A DNA stretch of 51,993 nucleotides from Desulfobulbaceae bacterium (GCA_004796425.1 QZLB01000167.1:1-51993); one strand, 5' to 3'; shown: positions 1 through 8,377, counted from the first letter of the stretch. The notes: generated by a model from the letters alone, not told the origin. A program made the numbers and translations.

Positions 1-483
1 CCATTACATCTGTTCAAAGACGGCCGAAGCCTTGACCAGTTCAGCATCAATCACTTCATCGGCCCGGCAATAAAATTCCAGCTGCCAACAAACTGCTCTG
101 CAGATGATCAGGTGGCGCTCTTTAACACGCGAAAAAGTGAACTGGCAGAGGCGGACTTTATCCTGATCCAGACCAACTGGAGTGATAATTGGGGAAAGGC
201 ACGTTATTATGCCGACTTTCCGGTTCTGTGCCATGAGGTGATGAGTCTGCTTATCGCCCAGTCACCCAAAGGTGTCGGTCTTGACGCCATATCCGCTGAT
301 CCTGTCGATACGACACGTTTTGAAAACCATCGGAGACTACTGGAAAATGATATTCTGATCATTGAAAACCTGACCAATCTCTCACTGCTCCCCAATTCCG
401 GTTTCTCTTTCTCCTGTATCCCACTCAAGATTAACAACAGTGATGGTGCGCCCGTTCGAGCAGTGGCATCCATTGAGACATAG
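1..483 (+). CDS. Cyclase-family protein, C-terminal part (5' end outside window)
   Basis: Frame 1 is open from the first base to a TAG at 481-483, so this is the 3' end of a longer gene and an internal GTG at 112 is not its start. About 160 residues are visible. The pattern matches the C-terminal half of the putative cyclase / kynurenine formamidase-like family (PF04199): a hydrophobic strand ending in QTNWSDNWG, then KGVGLDAISADP, then HRRLLENDILIIENLTNL, and the closing DGAPVRAVASIE, which corresponds to the family's final DGSPVRAxA strand. The metal-binding HxGTHxDxP motif would lie upstream of the window. The substrate cannot be inferred. Family assignment is from the motif order, known only from memory. 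Confidence 0.8.
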   Translation, partial: PLHLFKDGRSLDQFSINHFIGPAIKFQLPTNCSADDQVALFNTRKSELAEADFILIQTNWSDNWGKARYYADFPVLCHEVMSLLIAQSPKGVGLDAISADPVDTTRFENHRRLLENDILIIENLTNLSLLPNSGFSFSCIPLKINNSDGAPVRAVASIET

Positions 484-555
484 ATCGAGATTATTTGGTT
501 TCGCTCAACAATAATTTGCTTGACCATTGCTACTTTTTTGGATAATCCCTAACAC

Positions 556-710
556 ACAAGGTTGTCATTGCGACACAAGAGGGAATCCTGTGCAAATCAG
601 GAACGGGCCCGCCGCTGTAACCGGGGACGTATTCTGCAAAAGCCACTGGCAGAGCATGCTGGGAAGGTGCAGAACAACGGTAGATCCGGAAGTCAGAAGA
701 CCTGCCTTGT
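556..710 (+). ncRNA. Cobalamin (adenosylcobalamin) riboswitch aptamer
   Basis: The aptamer is bounded by a P1 stem, ACAAGG at 556-561 pairing with CCTTGT at 705-710. Inside it lie the hallmark segments in order: GGGAATCC near 581, CGGGCCCGCCGCTGTAACCG at 604-623, GCCACTGG near 642, GGGAAGG at 661-667, and a B12 box AAGTCAGAAGACCTGCC at 690-706. These match the consensus of the cobalamin riboswitch class. Downstream are further hairpins (723-747 and the tetraloop stem 779-790), which could form the expression platform. Confidence 0.96.
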
Positions 711-815
711 AACAAAGCACGTAACATCCTCGCGGAGTTGGGATGTTGGTCTGCGTCTGTGGTGACAGGGCCCCCGGACCAGGAAACTGGATTCGGACAG
801 GAACCGTATCCCATA

Positions 816-831
816 CCTTTTGATAAAGGAG
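816..831 (+). promoter_or_regulatory. Hairpin that sequesters the Shine-Dalgarno of the small riboswitch ORF
   Basis: CCTTT (816-820) pairs with AAAGG (825-829) around a TGAT loop. The right arm is the Shine-Dalgarno AAAGGAG of the ORF starting at 837. This is what a translational on/off switch under the upstream cobalamin aptamer would need. How it couples to ligand binding is inference. Confidence 0.5.
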
Positions 832-836
832 ACACC

Positions 837-1022
837 ATGGACCGACGGGAAGAAACTCACACCAAGCAATGTTTACTCACCACCAGAGACTGGGACACCT
901 ACCAGACCATTATGCGCACCTGCATCAATCCAGCGCAATTTCAATCGCCTGATCCCTTGGAGCAAGCACCGAATAAGGTGATCCCCACTACCAATAAATC
1001 TTCGACAATTAACACTCATTAA
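837..1022 (+). CDS. Small unknown protein (61 aa) under a cobalamin riboswitch
   Basis: The start ATG at 837 follows a strong Shine-Dalgarno AAAGGAG with about six bases of spacing, and the riboswitch leader runs straight into it. The product is 61 residues and hydrophilic. It has two cysteines (QCLLTT near residue 12 and MRTC near residue 29) and a Ser/Thr/Asn-rich tail ending in STINTH. There is no signal peptide, membrane segment or recognised domain. It is the only gene between the riboswitch and the converging metal transporter operon, so it is the sole candidate for B12 control here. It could be a real small protein, a leader peptide, or the stub of a longer gene lost by deletion. I do not recognise it. 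Confidence 0.55.
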   Translation: MDRREETHTKQCLLTTRDWDTYQTIMRTCINPAQFQSPDPLEQAPNKVIPTTNKSSTINTH

Positions 1023-1040
1023 CTCAAGTGCTTACCCCTG

Positions 1041-1074
1041 GGACCCTTATGGAATTACTTTTCCATGGGGGTCC
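1041..1074. terminator. Hairpin between converging genes
   Basis: Arms GGACCCTTATGGAA (1041-1054) and TTCCATGGGGGTCC (1061-1074) form 14 pairs, two of them G-U, around a six-base loop. It lies just after the small ORF and overlaps the stop codon of the converging permease gene. No clear U-tract follows on either strand, so its role as a terminator is tentative. Confidence 0.45.
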
Positions 1075-2303
1075 TGACTGGGACTGCCAAGACGTTCATC
1101 CAGGTACTCGACTGTATTGCCATCACTGATATGCTCCAGATGGTGTGCCGTCGGGTGGAGTTCTTCTTTGGGCGTACCGATGGTTTCCAGATACGCTTCC
1201 CACAAACGATGCGCTCTGAGCACCTTATTGGCCTCGGCCAAACCTTTGTCAGTGAGCAGATAACCGGTCGATGTTTGCTCGATAAATCCTTCATCACCCA
1301 TATACTCAAGTGCCTTACGGATTCCCTTGCCACTTTGCACATATTGACGGATCACCTCAAGGGGAGTGTCCTTTTCGTAGCGAAGGATGGTGGTGAGAAT
1401 ATCTTCAACAACCTGTTGAGGAACGAGTTTTCGTAGTCGCATCCAGCGTGCCAACAGACCATATTTGGGGGCAACAGCCAGCACCACCAGAAACTGCAGG
1501 GTACAGAACAGCATGATTGCACCACCCCCAGCCGAATCGAGCCAGACGCAGAGATAAAGTCCTCCGATAACACTGGTCACGCCAAACAGAGCCGACAACA
1601 TCATCATCCGGTCAAGCCGGTCAGAAAGCAGATAAGCGGTTGCCGCAGGAGTAATCAGCAGGCCGACGACCAGAATGACCCCGACCATACTCACCGCGCT
1701 CACCACCACAAGCGATACACAAGTCGTGAGCACATAATCAATCAATAACACCGGCAAGCCGATGGAAGCCGCCATCACCGGGTCAAAGGTTGCGAGTTGA
1801 AAATGCCGGAAAAATAGAATCAGGATCGTCAAGACAAAAGCCGCCACCAGGGCACTGACCCAGAGGTCGGTATCGGCGACACCCAATATATCGCCCATGA
1901 TGAAGTGCATCAGGTCGATATGGATGTAATGCCGAAATATAGAAACCGCCACTACTCCCAGGGCAAATATCCCGGTGTACATAATACCGATGGCCGTATC
2001 CTCCTTGACACGGGAAATGCGGGATACAAAGCTGATCAATGCCACCGTCGCGATCGCCGCCAGTAATGAACCCAGCAACATCCCCGGGGCATGCGCTTCG
2101 GCACCAAACAATAGCTTCATTACGAGATAACCGCCAGCGACACCGGCAATCATTGCATGGGAGAGTGCATCTCCTAAAAAGGCCATGCGCCTCAACACGA
2201 CCAGGCAACCGACCACACCCGCCACAATCGCGACAATCGTCCCCCCAATCAATGCCTTCTGGAAGTACACTTCACTCAAAGGGGCAATAAACAATTCATA
2301 CAT
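1047..2303 (-). CDS. Metal ABC transporter permease fused to a C-terminal DtxR/MntR-type repressor domain
   Basis: Residues 1-285 are an ABC-3 family inner-membrane permease (ZnuB/MntC/SitC class) with about eight hydrophobic segments and the LGDALSHAMIAGVAGGYL region typical of the family. Residues 295-418 are not permease. They form a winged helix (QQVVEDILTTILRYEK to GYLLTDKGLAEA) followed by an iron-dependent-repressor dimerisation domain with the conserved RAHRLWEAYL (His365) and HHLEH (Glu390, His391) metal ligands, ending DPHGKVIP like DtxR. The same layout is known in chlamydial YtgCR, where the repressor half is released by proteolysis. The start overlaps the ATPase stop by one base. 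The ligand set suggests Mn or Fe. Self-regulation of the operon is inference. Confidence 0.93.
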   Translation of the reverse strand: MYELFIAPLSEVYFQKALIGGTIVAIVAGVVGCLVVLRRMAFLGDALSHAMIAGVAGGYLVMKLLFGAEAHAPGMLLGSLLAAIATVALISFVSRISRVKEDTAIGIMYTGIFALGVVAVSIFRHYIHIDLMHFIMGDILGVADTDLWVSALVAAFVLTILILFFRHFQLATFDPVMAASIGLPVLLIDYVLTTCVSLVVVSAVSMVGVILVVGLLITPAATAYLLSDRLDRMMMLSALFGVTSVIGGLYLCVWLDSAGGGAIMLFCTLQFLVVLAVAPKYGLLARWMRLRKLVPQQVVEDILTTILRYEKDTPLEVIRQYVQSGKGIRKALEYMGDEGFIEQTSTGYLLTDKGLAEANKVLRAHRLWEAYLETIGTPKEELHPTAHHLEHISDGNTVEYLDERLGSPSQDPHGKVIP

Positions 2304-3064
2304 TATTTCTCCCCTCCTTTGATGATATCACTGAAAATTCGCAGTTTTCCTTCATACACCTTACTGAGCAATTCCTCGTTCAAGACCACCTGCGGTGTGC
2401 CATACGCGTACATTCGTTGCTTGATCAGGATCAGTTTATCAAAGTACTCGGCTGCCGTGGAGAGATCGTGATGGACGACAACCAGTGTCTTGCCGGATTT
2501 TTTTGCCCGCTCTAACACGTCCAGAATCGCTCGCTCAGTTGCGGCGTCCACCCCTGCAAACGGCTCATCAAGCAGGAGAATATCGCTACCCTGAGCCAAG
2601 GCTCGGGCCATAAACACACGCTGCTGCTGCCCGCCGGAGAGTTCTCCGATCTGCCGATCACCAAAATCCTGCATCCTTACCATTTCCAGGGCTTCAGCAG
2701 CCGCTTCACGGTCGACCCGACTTGGGTTGGTATACCAGGGAATCTGTTGGTAGCGCCCCATCAGGGCAACTTCGCGGACCGTGATAGGGAAATCCCAGTC
2801 GACCGCGCCACGCTGAGGGACATAGGCAACTTCTCCCTTGGCCTTTTGGGCGCTCTTGCCATTAATTTCAACTGAGCCAATATCTGGCTTAATAAACCCT
2901 AAGATGGCTTTAATAAAGGTCGACTTCCCGGCACCATTGGGGCCAATCACTCCAACCAGTTGATCCGGCTCTATGCCAACACTCACATCAAGCAGCGCCG
3001 GTCGTGCATGATAACTTACCGTCAGATGTTCTACCGTGATTACTGCAGGCTTATCAATGGTCAT
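2303..3064 (-). CDS. Metal ABC transporter ATP-binding protein
   Basis: About 253 residues form a complete ABC ATPase: Walker A GPNGAGKST, a Q-loop at YVPQRGAVDWDFP, signature LSGGQQQR, Walker B ILLLDEP, and an H-loop VVVHHDL. The family is the ZnuC/MntB/SitB type that energises Mn, Zn or Fe import. I chose the ATG at 3064 (protein beginning MTIDKPAV) because AGGAGG lies nine bases upstream. A longer frame to 3190 would run deep into the upstream gene. It overlaps that gene's end by 11 bases and abuts the permease, so translation is probably coupled. Substrate is inferred from neighbours only. Confidence 0.93.
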   Translation of the reverse strand: MTIDKPAVITVEHLTVSYHARPALLDVSVGIEPDQLVGVIGPNGAGKSTFIKAILGFIKPDIGSVEINGKSAQKAKGEVAYVPQRGAVDWDFPITVREVALMGRYQQIPWYTNPSRVDREAAAEALEMVRMQDFGDRQIGELSGGQQQRVFMARALAQGSDILLLDEPFAGVDAATERAILDVLERAKKSGKTLVVVHHDLSTAAEYFDKLILIKQRMYAYGTPQVVLNEELLSKVYEGKLRIFSDIIKGGEK

Positions 3065-3578
3065 GCTGGTCGCCCTCCTGGTCCTGATAACTGAAACTGA
3101 CACTGCCGGACACCAGCGCACCACCGTCACCCCAGACAGTCTGATCAACAATCCCGGTGAGCCCTTCAAACAATTGCAGCCTGATACCATGATTGAGCAT
3201 GCTCTCAGAGACGGGTGGGCTCGCCTTCACAAACAACTCATTGTTACCTTGCAAAACCCCCTGAATATCTGTGAGAGTTACCGTCTGGCCTCGGCTCAGA
3301 TCACCCGGTGGAAGCTCAAGCATACTGCCATTGAGTTTGATTAGCAGATTGCGCTCACCACTATTGTCCCCAGTGGAAAGGGCAAAGGGATCCGGCTCGG
3401 AGGAGAAGGTCGAGGTGATCTGCAGAGAAAAACTCCGATCTACCCGCAAATCAACCACCTGTGTACTTTCAAGCTTACCGAGTCGTGCATCACGGTTCTG
3501 TACATAGAACCATAGGCCACCGACAATGACCAGCCAGATCAGACCGACCAGAACGAATCTCATGAACGAGTTTTTCAT
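3054..3578 (-). CDS. Unknown membrane-anchored protein within the metal ABC operon
   Basis: The protein has 174 residues. An uncleaved N-terminal membrane segment (about residues 7-27, FVLVGLIWLVIVGGLWFYV) is followed by a soluble, probably periplasmic domain of about 145 residues, rich in beta-strand patterns and without cysteines. It ends in an acidic, His-containing tail (QEGDQHDH). The gene overlaps the binding-protein gene by four bases upstream and the ATPase gene by 11 bases downstream, so it is cotranscribed and translationally coupled with them. I do not recognise a family. Its position and tail suggest an accessory role in metal capture or docking, which is inference only. Confidence 0.8.
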   Translation of the reverse strand: MKNSFMRFVLVGLIWLVIVGGLWFYVQNRDARLGKLESTQVVDLRVDRSFSLQITSTFSSEPDPFALSTGDNSGERNLLIKLNGSMLELPPGDLSRGQTVTLTDIQGVLQGNNELFVKASPPVSESMLNHGIRLQLFEGLTGIVDQTVWGDGGALVSGSVSFSYQDQEGDQHDH

Positions 3579-4501
3579 CTCAGTGCATTCACCATTAGTA
3601 GTACATTTTCCCTCATCATGCCAATATAGGTTTCACCGGCACTTCCCTCTGGTCCCATGGAGTCTGAATATAATTCTCCGCCGATGGCAACGCCGGTTTC
3701 CTTGGCGATTTCCCGAATCTGTTTCGGGTTGACTGAAGTCTCAACAAAAATGGCCGGGGCTCCGGACTTCCTGATCGAGTCAACCACCAACCTGCGTCGC
3801 TGAGGGGTCATTCCTCCCCCAACCTCAGCACCGGTAGACCAGCCAACAGGGGCGATGGAGAGGAAATTGTTGTTGGCATTAAACTTATATTCGGTGCAGA
3901 AATAATTGAATGCGTCGTGGGTGGTGACCAGAATACGCCGCTCAGTCGGAATGAGGGCAACCTGCTCCCTCACCCACCCGTCAAGCACTCTAAGTTGCTG
4001 CAGAAAGAGCTTCGCCCTTGCCTCGTACTCCCATTTTCCATCGGGATCTATCTCGCTGAGCCCCCTGGTAATATTGCTTACATAAACCGTAACATTGCGT
4101 GGTGAAAACCAGGCATGTGGATCGGCTACCATTTCCCCTTCTTCCTCAATGGACAGTGGTTGAACGCCATTGGTTGTCGTCACAATCGGCTTTCCTGCAT
4201 CCTTGGCCAGAGTCGTCATCCAGCTTTTGCCTTCAAGGTGCATACCATTTTCAAGACAAAGATCTGCACCGAGAACAAGTTGCACGTCATCTGGGGTCGG
4301 CTGGTAGGTATGGGGGTCCGCTCCCGGTGCGAGAATCGAATGAACAATCATTCGGTCGCCTGCAATCTGCCGGGCAAAATCAGCAATTTGGGTAGTTGAG
4401 GCGACGATTGTCTTCGGGTTGTTTTCAGCCACAACCGTTAGGGGAATAGAGCACAATGCCAGGATGCCCAGCAACCGAACGAATCTTTCGAACATCTTCA
4501 A
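3575..4501 (-). CDS. Metal ABC transporter substrate-binding protein (ZnuA/MntA/SitA family)
   Basis: The protein has 308 residues with a Sec signal peptide (hydrophobic residues 8-24, cleavage near VVA-E). It is a cluster A-I binding protein (PF01297). The four expected ligand positions are visible: His in GADPHTYQPT, His in ADPHAWFSP, Glu in FVETSVN, and Asp in LYSDSMG. The His/His/Glu/Asp set, with no His-rich loop, is typical of Mn(II)/Fe(II) proteins more than dedicated zinc ones. Shine-Dalgarno AGGAG lies six bases before the ATG. It is the first gene of a four-gene operon running to 1047, preceded by a candidate promoter/operator at 4612-4645. Metal identity is not proven by sequence. 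Confidence 0.93.
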   Translation of the reverse strand: MKMFERFVRLLGILALCSIPLTVVAENNPKTIVASTTQIADFARQIAGDRMIVHSILAPGADPHTYQPTPDDVQLVLGADLCLENGMHLEGKSWMTTLAKDAGKPIVTTTNGVQPLSIEEEGEMVADPHAWFSPRNVTVYVSNITRGLSEIDPDGKWEYEARAKLFLQQLRVLDGWVREQVALIPTERRILVTTHDAFNYFCTEYKFNANNNFLSIAPVGWSTGAEVGGGMTPQRRRLVVDSIRKSGAPAIFVETSVNPKQIREIAKETGVAIGGELYSDSMGPEGSAGETYIGMMRENVLLMVNALR

Positions 4502-4611
4502 CTCCTATTGGGTAAGTGATGAATAGGCGATTTCTAAGACTGTCCCTCTGTCTTTGGAAAACAAAAAGCCCTCAATCTCTATTACTCAGAAGAACCCTAA
4601 TCTTCAACTGC

Positions 4612-4645
4612 TAATAATTATTAATCATAGTCATAACTCCTGCAA
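4612..4645 (-). promoter_or_regulatory. Candidate promoter with overlapping palindromic operator for the metal ABC operon
   Basis: On the minus strand TTGCAG (4640-4645) is followed after 17 bases by AATAAT (4617-4622). That -10 lies inside the perfect 12-base palindrome TAATAATTATTA (4612-4623). The element is about 110 bases upstream of the binding-protein start. A palindrome over a -10 is what a metalloregulator site looks like. Whether the DtxR-like domain of the permease fusion, or Fur, binds it is inference. Confidence 0.45.
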
Positions 4646-4944
4646 GTCATCCACTCAATTAGCTATCATAAAAAGAAAGACTATCTATCCTTGAATTGTT
4701 CCATCTTTGTACACCGTGCGGTGTGAAAATCGTCGTACCCCCGCTTGCTGCTTGACGGATCTCATTGTTTGGGTAAATCTTGGAGTTCACCCGTGCCATA
4801 CCATGCCAGTTGGGTGAGCTTCAAAGTAATCTATTTGCAATCACTGCTTTTTTTAGTTAAATAGAACTGAAACGAGGCCGTACACCGCCCGCAGCGAATG
4901 CACATATCGCGGCATAACCACTTTCTACGGGATCACATTTTATT
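4646..4944. other. Intergenic remainder between divergent genes
   Basis: The divergent gap spans 4502-4944 and the operator above lies within it. The remainder has no supported gene. A weak stem pairs AGTTCACCC (near 4784) with GGGTGAGCT (near 4814) across a long loop. A possible -35 TTGACG at 4752-4757 has only a poor -10 after it. No clear Shine-Dalgarno precedes the ATG at 4945. Confidence 0.4.
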
Positions 4945-6015
4945 ATGGCAAAACCACTGATTAACTGCCCAAAATGTAAAAAGAAAATCACCAACAGGTT
5001 CGAATGTCGAAATTGTGGCCTGATTTTTGACCGTTACTTCAAGGCGGAAGCCCGAAAACAAGAGATCGAAAAAAAACGTGCCGCGCAAAGAGCGAGAATC
5101 ACCAGAATCTTCTCAGTGATACTCGGTTTGATCGTGGTGGTTGGGGCGGCCGGTGCTGGCTATTATTATTACCAGAACCAACAAGACTCTCCAGCGTCGA
5201 ACCTGGTAGCAACTACCACTACACTGCCAGCCACAGGGCAGGACGAGCCTCTCGCAGATTCTGATGAAGCGATTATTGCAACCGTGGCAGTACAAAGTCC
5301 CTGGGGTCGCGGCACCGGTTTCTTTGTTGATGAAACCAGGCTGCTCACCAGCAATAATATTATTACCTTTGATGCAGACCAACTCGAGAGCGACCGGCAG
5401 AATTATGAAGCGTTCAAAACCCAGTTTGAGGAAGCTAATGCCAATCTGAATAGTGCCAAAGAGCGATATGAAAGCATGGCTGACGGACCTGAAAAAGAAG
5501 GGCTCCTGGAAATAATCACCGATGGTGAGCAACAGGCACAAGCCGCAGAGCAAGAGCTGGCAAGATTGGAAAGCATATACAGTGACGCGGAAAGCCTCAC
5601 TGACAATCCAGTTATCACCATCACCTTCTCGGATGGCACAACTCAAGAGGTTGAAGCAAACACAATACAGAACAGTCAGGAACTAAACCTGGCGATGATC
5701 AGTGTCTATGGTATTGCCGTTGAACCTTACCAGATTGCCCCTCCCGGCAGTGTCTTGGAGGAGGGTGAAGAGTTGAGGATCGTCGGGCCGAGCCGCACTA
5801 CGATTTCTACCAATTACACCGGTACTACCAATCTTCCTGAGTTTTCCGGATCTATTCTGCTGCTTGGTAATTCGTTCAGTTCGTCATACAGCGGAAGTCC
5901 GGTAGTCGATACTGAAGGATTAGTCCGGGGTATCGCATTTTTTTCAGCAGATGCGCCTGCTGGAAGTGGTACCGCTATCCCGGTTGATATCGCAGCCCAG
6001 GAGTTTAATTTCTAA
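4945..6015 (+). CDS. Membrane protein with N-terminal zinc ribbon and degenerate trypsin-like domain
   Basis: The protein has 356 residues. A zinc ribbon opens it (Cys8, Cys11, Cys21, Cys24), then a basic linker, one membrane segment (about 55-75), a Thr-rich linker, and a trypsin-like fold. GRGTGFFVDETRLLTSNNI aligns with the family's GSGF...LTNAHV block, placing Asn138 where the catalytic His should be. ELNLAMISV places Asn248 where the Asp should be. SYSGSPVVDTEGLVRGI keeps the Ser (about 316). A strongly coiled-coil insert of about 70 residues (145-215) splits the protease fold. The domain is therefore probably a non-catalytic binding or sensing module. The gene ends directly against the converging dehydratase gene with no gap. 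Confidence 0.75.
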   Translation: MAKPLINCPKCKKKITNRFECRNCGLIFDRYFKAEARKQEIEKKRAAQRARITRIFSVILGLIVVVGAAGAGYYYYQNQQDSPASNLVATTTTLPATGQDEPLADSDEAIIATVAVQSPWGRGTGFFVDETRLLTSNNIITFDADQLESDRQNYEAFKTQFEEANANLNSAKERYESMADGPEKEGLLEIITDGEQQAQAAEQELARLESIYSDAESLTDNPVITITFSDGTTQEVEANTIQNSQELNLAMISVYGIAVEPYQIAPPGSVLEEGEELRIVGPSRTTISTNYTGTTNLPEFSGSILLLGNSFSSSYSGSPVVDTEGLVRGIAFFSADAPAGSGTAIPVDIAAQEFNF

Positions 6016-8376
6016 TCAACAGGTTTCCTGCTGAGTGCGGCTGATAATCTCCTCCTGGTGATCACGATCCAGGTTAACAAAGTAGTCGCTGTAACCCGCC
6101 ACCCGCACCAGCAGGTTTCGATATCCGTCCGGCTCTGCCTGAGCCTTTCGCAAAGTTTGGGTATCCACAATATTAAACTGGATATGATGGCCACCAAGCC
6201 GAAAGTAGGTTTTCACTAGAGCTGCCAATTTCTCAAGTGACCGATCGGTTTTCAGAATATCTGGCAGAAAACGCTGGTTCAGCAAAGTACCTCCTGATTT
6301 TATCTGATCCATTTTGGCCAATGATTTTATTACCGCCGTCGGACCGGACCGGTCAGCCCCGTGTGAGGGTGAGGTACCATCTGATTGCGGCAAGCCAGCC
6401 TTTCGGCCGTTTGGTGTAGCGCCCAGCATTTTCCCGAAATAGACATGACAGGTTGTTGAGAGCATATTGAGGTGATACCCGGTGCCCTTGGTATTTGGTT
6501 TCCCATCGATTGCCGCAAAGAGAGACTGATAGACCCGACGCATCAATTCATCGGCACGATCGTCATCATTGCCAAAGAACGGGGTGCGATTCCACAATTT
6601 CTGACGCAGTACTTCAGTCTCTGAAAAATTTGTCGCAAGCGCCTCGAGCAACTCTGGCCAGCTCACCTCACCGCTGTCAAACACATGGGTTTTAATGGCC
6701 GAGAGACTGTCGGTTATGGTTCCAATACCACAACATTGAATATAGTTGGTGTTATACCGGGGACCACCGTCATAATAATCTTTTCCTTTAGTAATACAGT
6801 CTTTGATCACCACGGAAAGAAACGGGGCCGGGGAATATTTGGCATACATCCGCTCGATGTAATTATTCACCCGTATTTTTAATCCAATGATATGATTCAG
6901 CTGTTTTTCAAAGGCTTGATAAAAATGGTCAAAATCTGAAAATGATTGTGGCTTGCCGGTACTGATCCCCACCAACTCACCCGTCAGCGGGTCTACACCA
7001 TCATGTAAGGTAAGCTCCAGGATTTTCGGTACATTCAGGTACCCGGTAAGGATGTATGCTTCTTTCCCAAAGGCTCCGGTCTCTATGCAGCCGCTGGTAC
7101 CACCTTCACGAGCATCTTCAAGACTTTTACCCACCCTGACCTGCTCCATTACCACCGCATCCGAGTTAAAAATTGATGGATAGCCATAGCCTTTTCTGAT
7201 CACCTCCAACGACTTCTGCAGGAAGCGGTTCGGGGTTGTACTGCTGATATGGACACTTGGCTGAGGTTGCAACAAATGTAATTCATCGGAAACTTCCAGG
7301 GCAAGATAGGACAACTCAGAAGTCGCCTCACTGCCATCAGGCTTTACACCACCAAGGTTAATTTGAGTGAAATCATTGTAGGTTCCCGACTCCTTGGCAG
7401 TCACACCGACCTTGGGAGGCGCCGGATGATTGTTGACTTTGATCCACAGGCAGGCAAGGAGCTCTTTGGCACGCTCCCGGGTTAACGTACCATCCACCAA
7501 ACCTTTATCATAAAACGGCAGCAGATGCTGATCAATATGCCCCGGGGTCATCGCATCCCACCCATTCAATTCCGTAATGGTGCCAAGATGTACAAACCAA
7601 TACATTTGTATCGCCTCGTGAAACGTGGACGGAGCGTACGCTGGAATACGCTCACAGATCTGTGCAATCTCGAGCAATTCCTGACCACGCTGCGCATCCT
7701 GTTCCTGAACTGCCATTTCCCGGGCGAGTAGCGCATGCCGCTGAGCAAAGGTAATGGCTGCCTGGCAACAGATTTTCATTGCCTTCAACTGTTCGTAGCG
7801 ATCTGCAGCAGACCCGTCATCCTGGTAATCCAGCCTTCTGATGGCTGTCTCAATCCGCTCGATATAGTCATGCATTCCATAGTGATAGATCGATCCGTCC
7901 AGGGCGGTGTGTCCCGGGGCACGCTGTTCCATAAACTCGGTAAAAAGACCTGCACGGTACGCTTTCTGCCAGTCATCAGGTACTTCAGTGAAAATGCGAT
8001 CCCGCATGGACCGACCTTGCCAGTAAGGAACCACCCGCTCCGCGTAGATCTGAATATCAGCTTCCTCTATGCGATAAGGAGCCATTTCCCGCTGGTTGAG
8101 AATCTGCAAATCCTCTTTTGAATGACAGGTGAGCTCAGGGAAGGTTGGTACCGCACGTGGTCGGGGACCTCGCTCTCCAACAATCAGTTCGTCATCACCG
8201 ATGTATATCTGTTTCTTTTCGCACAGGTAGTTGAAAAATTGTGCGCGCATCACCGGAATTGAATATTTGCCATTATGCTCCTGGTAAAATTCAGTTTCAA
8301 GCAGGGCCCGCTCTATTGAAAGTGTTGGTGTCTGTGAAAAACTTTGATCACGCAATCGCGCAATTCGATCATTCAT
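6016..8376 (-). CDS. hypD: Glycyl-radical enzyme, probable trans-4-hydroxy-L-proline dehydratase
   Basis: The protein has 786 residues and is a complete glycyl-radical enzyme. The thiyl cysteine and catalytic Glu are in GGTSGCIETGAFGKEAY, and the C-terminal radical loop is RVAGYSDYF. Features remembered for hydroxyproline dehydratase (the HypD of gut clostridia) are present: FTEFMEQRAPGHT, the GCxETG active site, and TGY downstream. The reaction would convert hydroxyproline to pyrroline-5-carboxylate. Close relatives include isethionate lyase and other lyases, so substrate specificity is less sure than family. The ATG at 8376 has GGAGG five bases upstream and lies two bases from the activase stop. 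A longer frame starting at 8427 lies inside the activase gene. The symbol is a homonym of hydrogenase maturation hypD, also present here at 44114-45205. Confidence 0.85.
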   Translation of the reverse strand: MNDRIARLRDQSFSQTPTLSIERALLETEFYQEHNGKYSIPVMRAQFFNYLCEKKQIYIGDDELIVGERGPRPRAVPTFPELTCHSKEDLQILNQREMAPYRIEEADIQIYAERVVPYWQGRSMRDRIFTEVPDDWQKAYRAGLFTEFMEQRAPGHTALDGSIYHYGMHDYIERIETAIRRLDYQDDGSAADRYEQLKAMKICCQAAITFAQRHALLAREMAVQEQDAQRGQELLEIAQICERIPAYAPSTFHEAIQMYWFVHLGTITELNGWDAMTPGHIDQHLLPFYDKGLVDGTLTRERAKELLACLWIKVNNHPAPPKVGVTAKESGTYNDFTQINLGGVKPDGSEATSELSYLALEVSDELHLLQPQPSVHISSTTPNRFLQKSLEVIRKGYGYPSIFNSDAVVMEQVRVGKSLEDAREGGTSGCIETGAFGKEAYILTGYLNVPKILELTLHDGVDPLTGELVGISTGKPQSFSDFDHFYQAFEKQLNHIIGLKIRVNNYIERMYAKYSPAPFLSVVIKDCITKGKDYYDGGPRYNTNYIQCCGIGTITDSLSAIKTHVFDSGEVSWPELLEALATNFSETEVLRQKLWNRTPFFGNDDDRADELMRRVYQSLFAAIDGKPNTKGTGYHLNMLSTTCHVYFGKMLGATPNGRKAGLPQSDGTSPSHGADRSGPTAVIKSLAKMDQIKSGGTLLNQRFLPDILKTDRSLEKLAALVKTYFRLGGHHIQFNIVDTQTLRKAQAEPDGYRNLLVRVAGYSDYFVNLDRDHQEEIISRTQQETC

Positions 8377-8377
8377 A

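Noticed and set aside
527-838. Short ORFs across the riboswitch region on both strands
   Set aside because: They cover the cobalamin aptamer, whose conserved RNA motifs explain the sequence.
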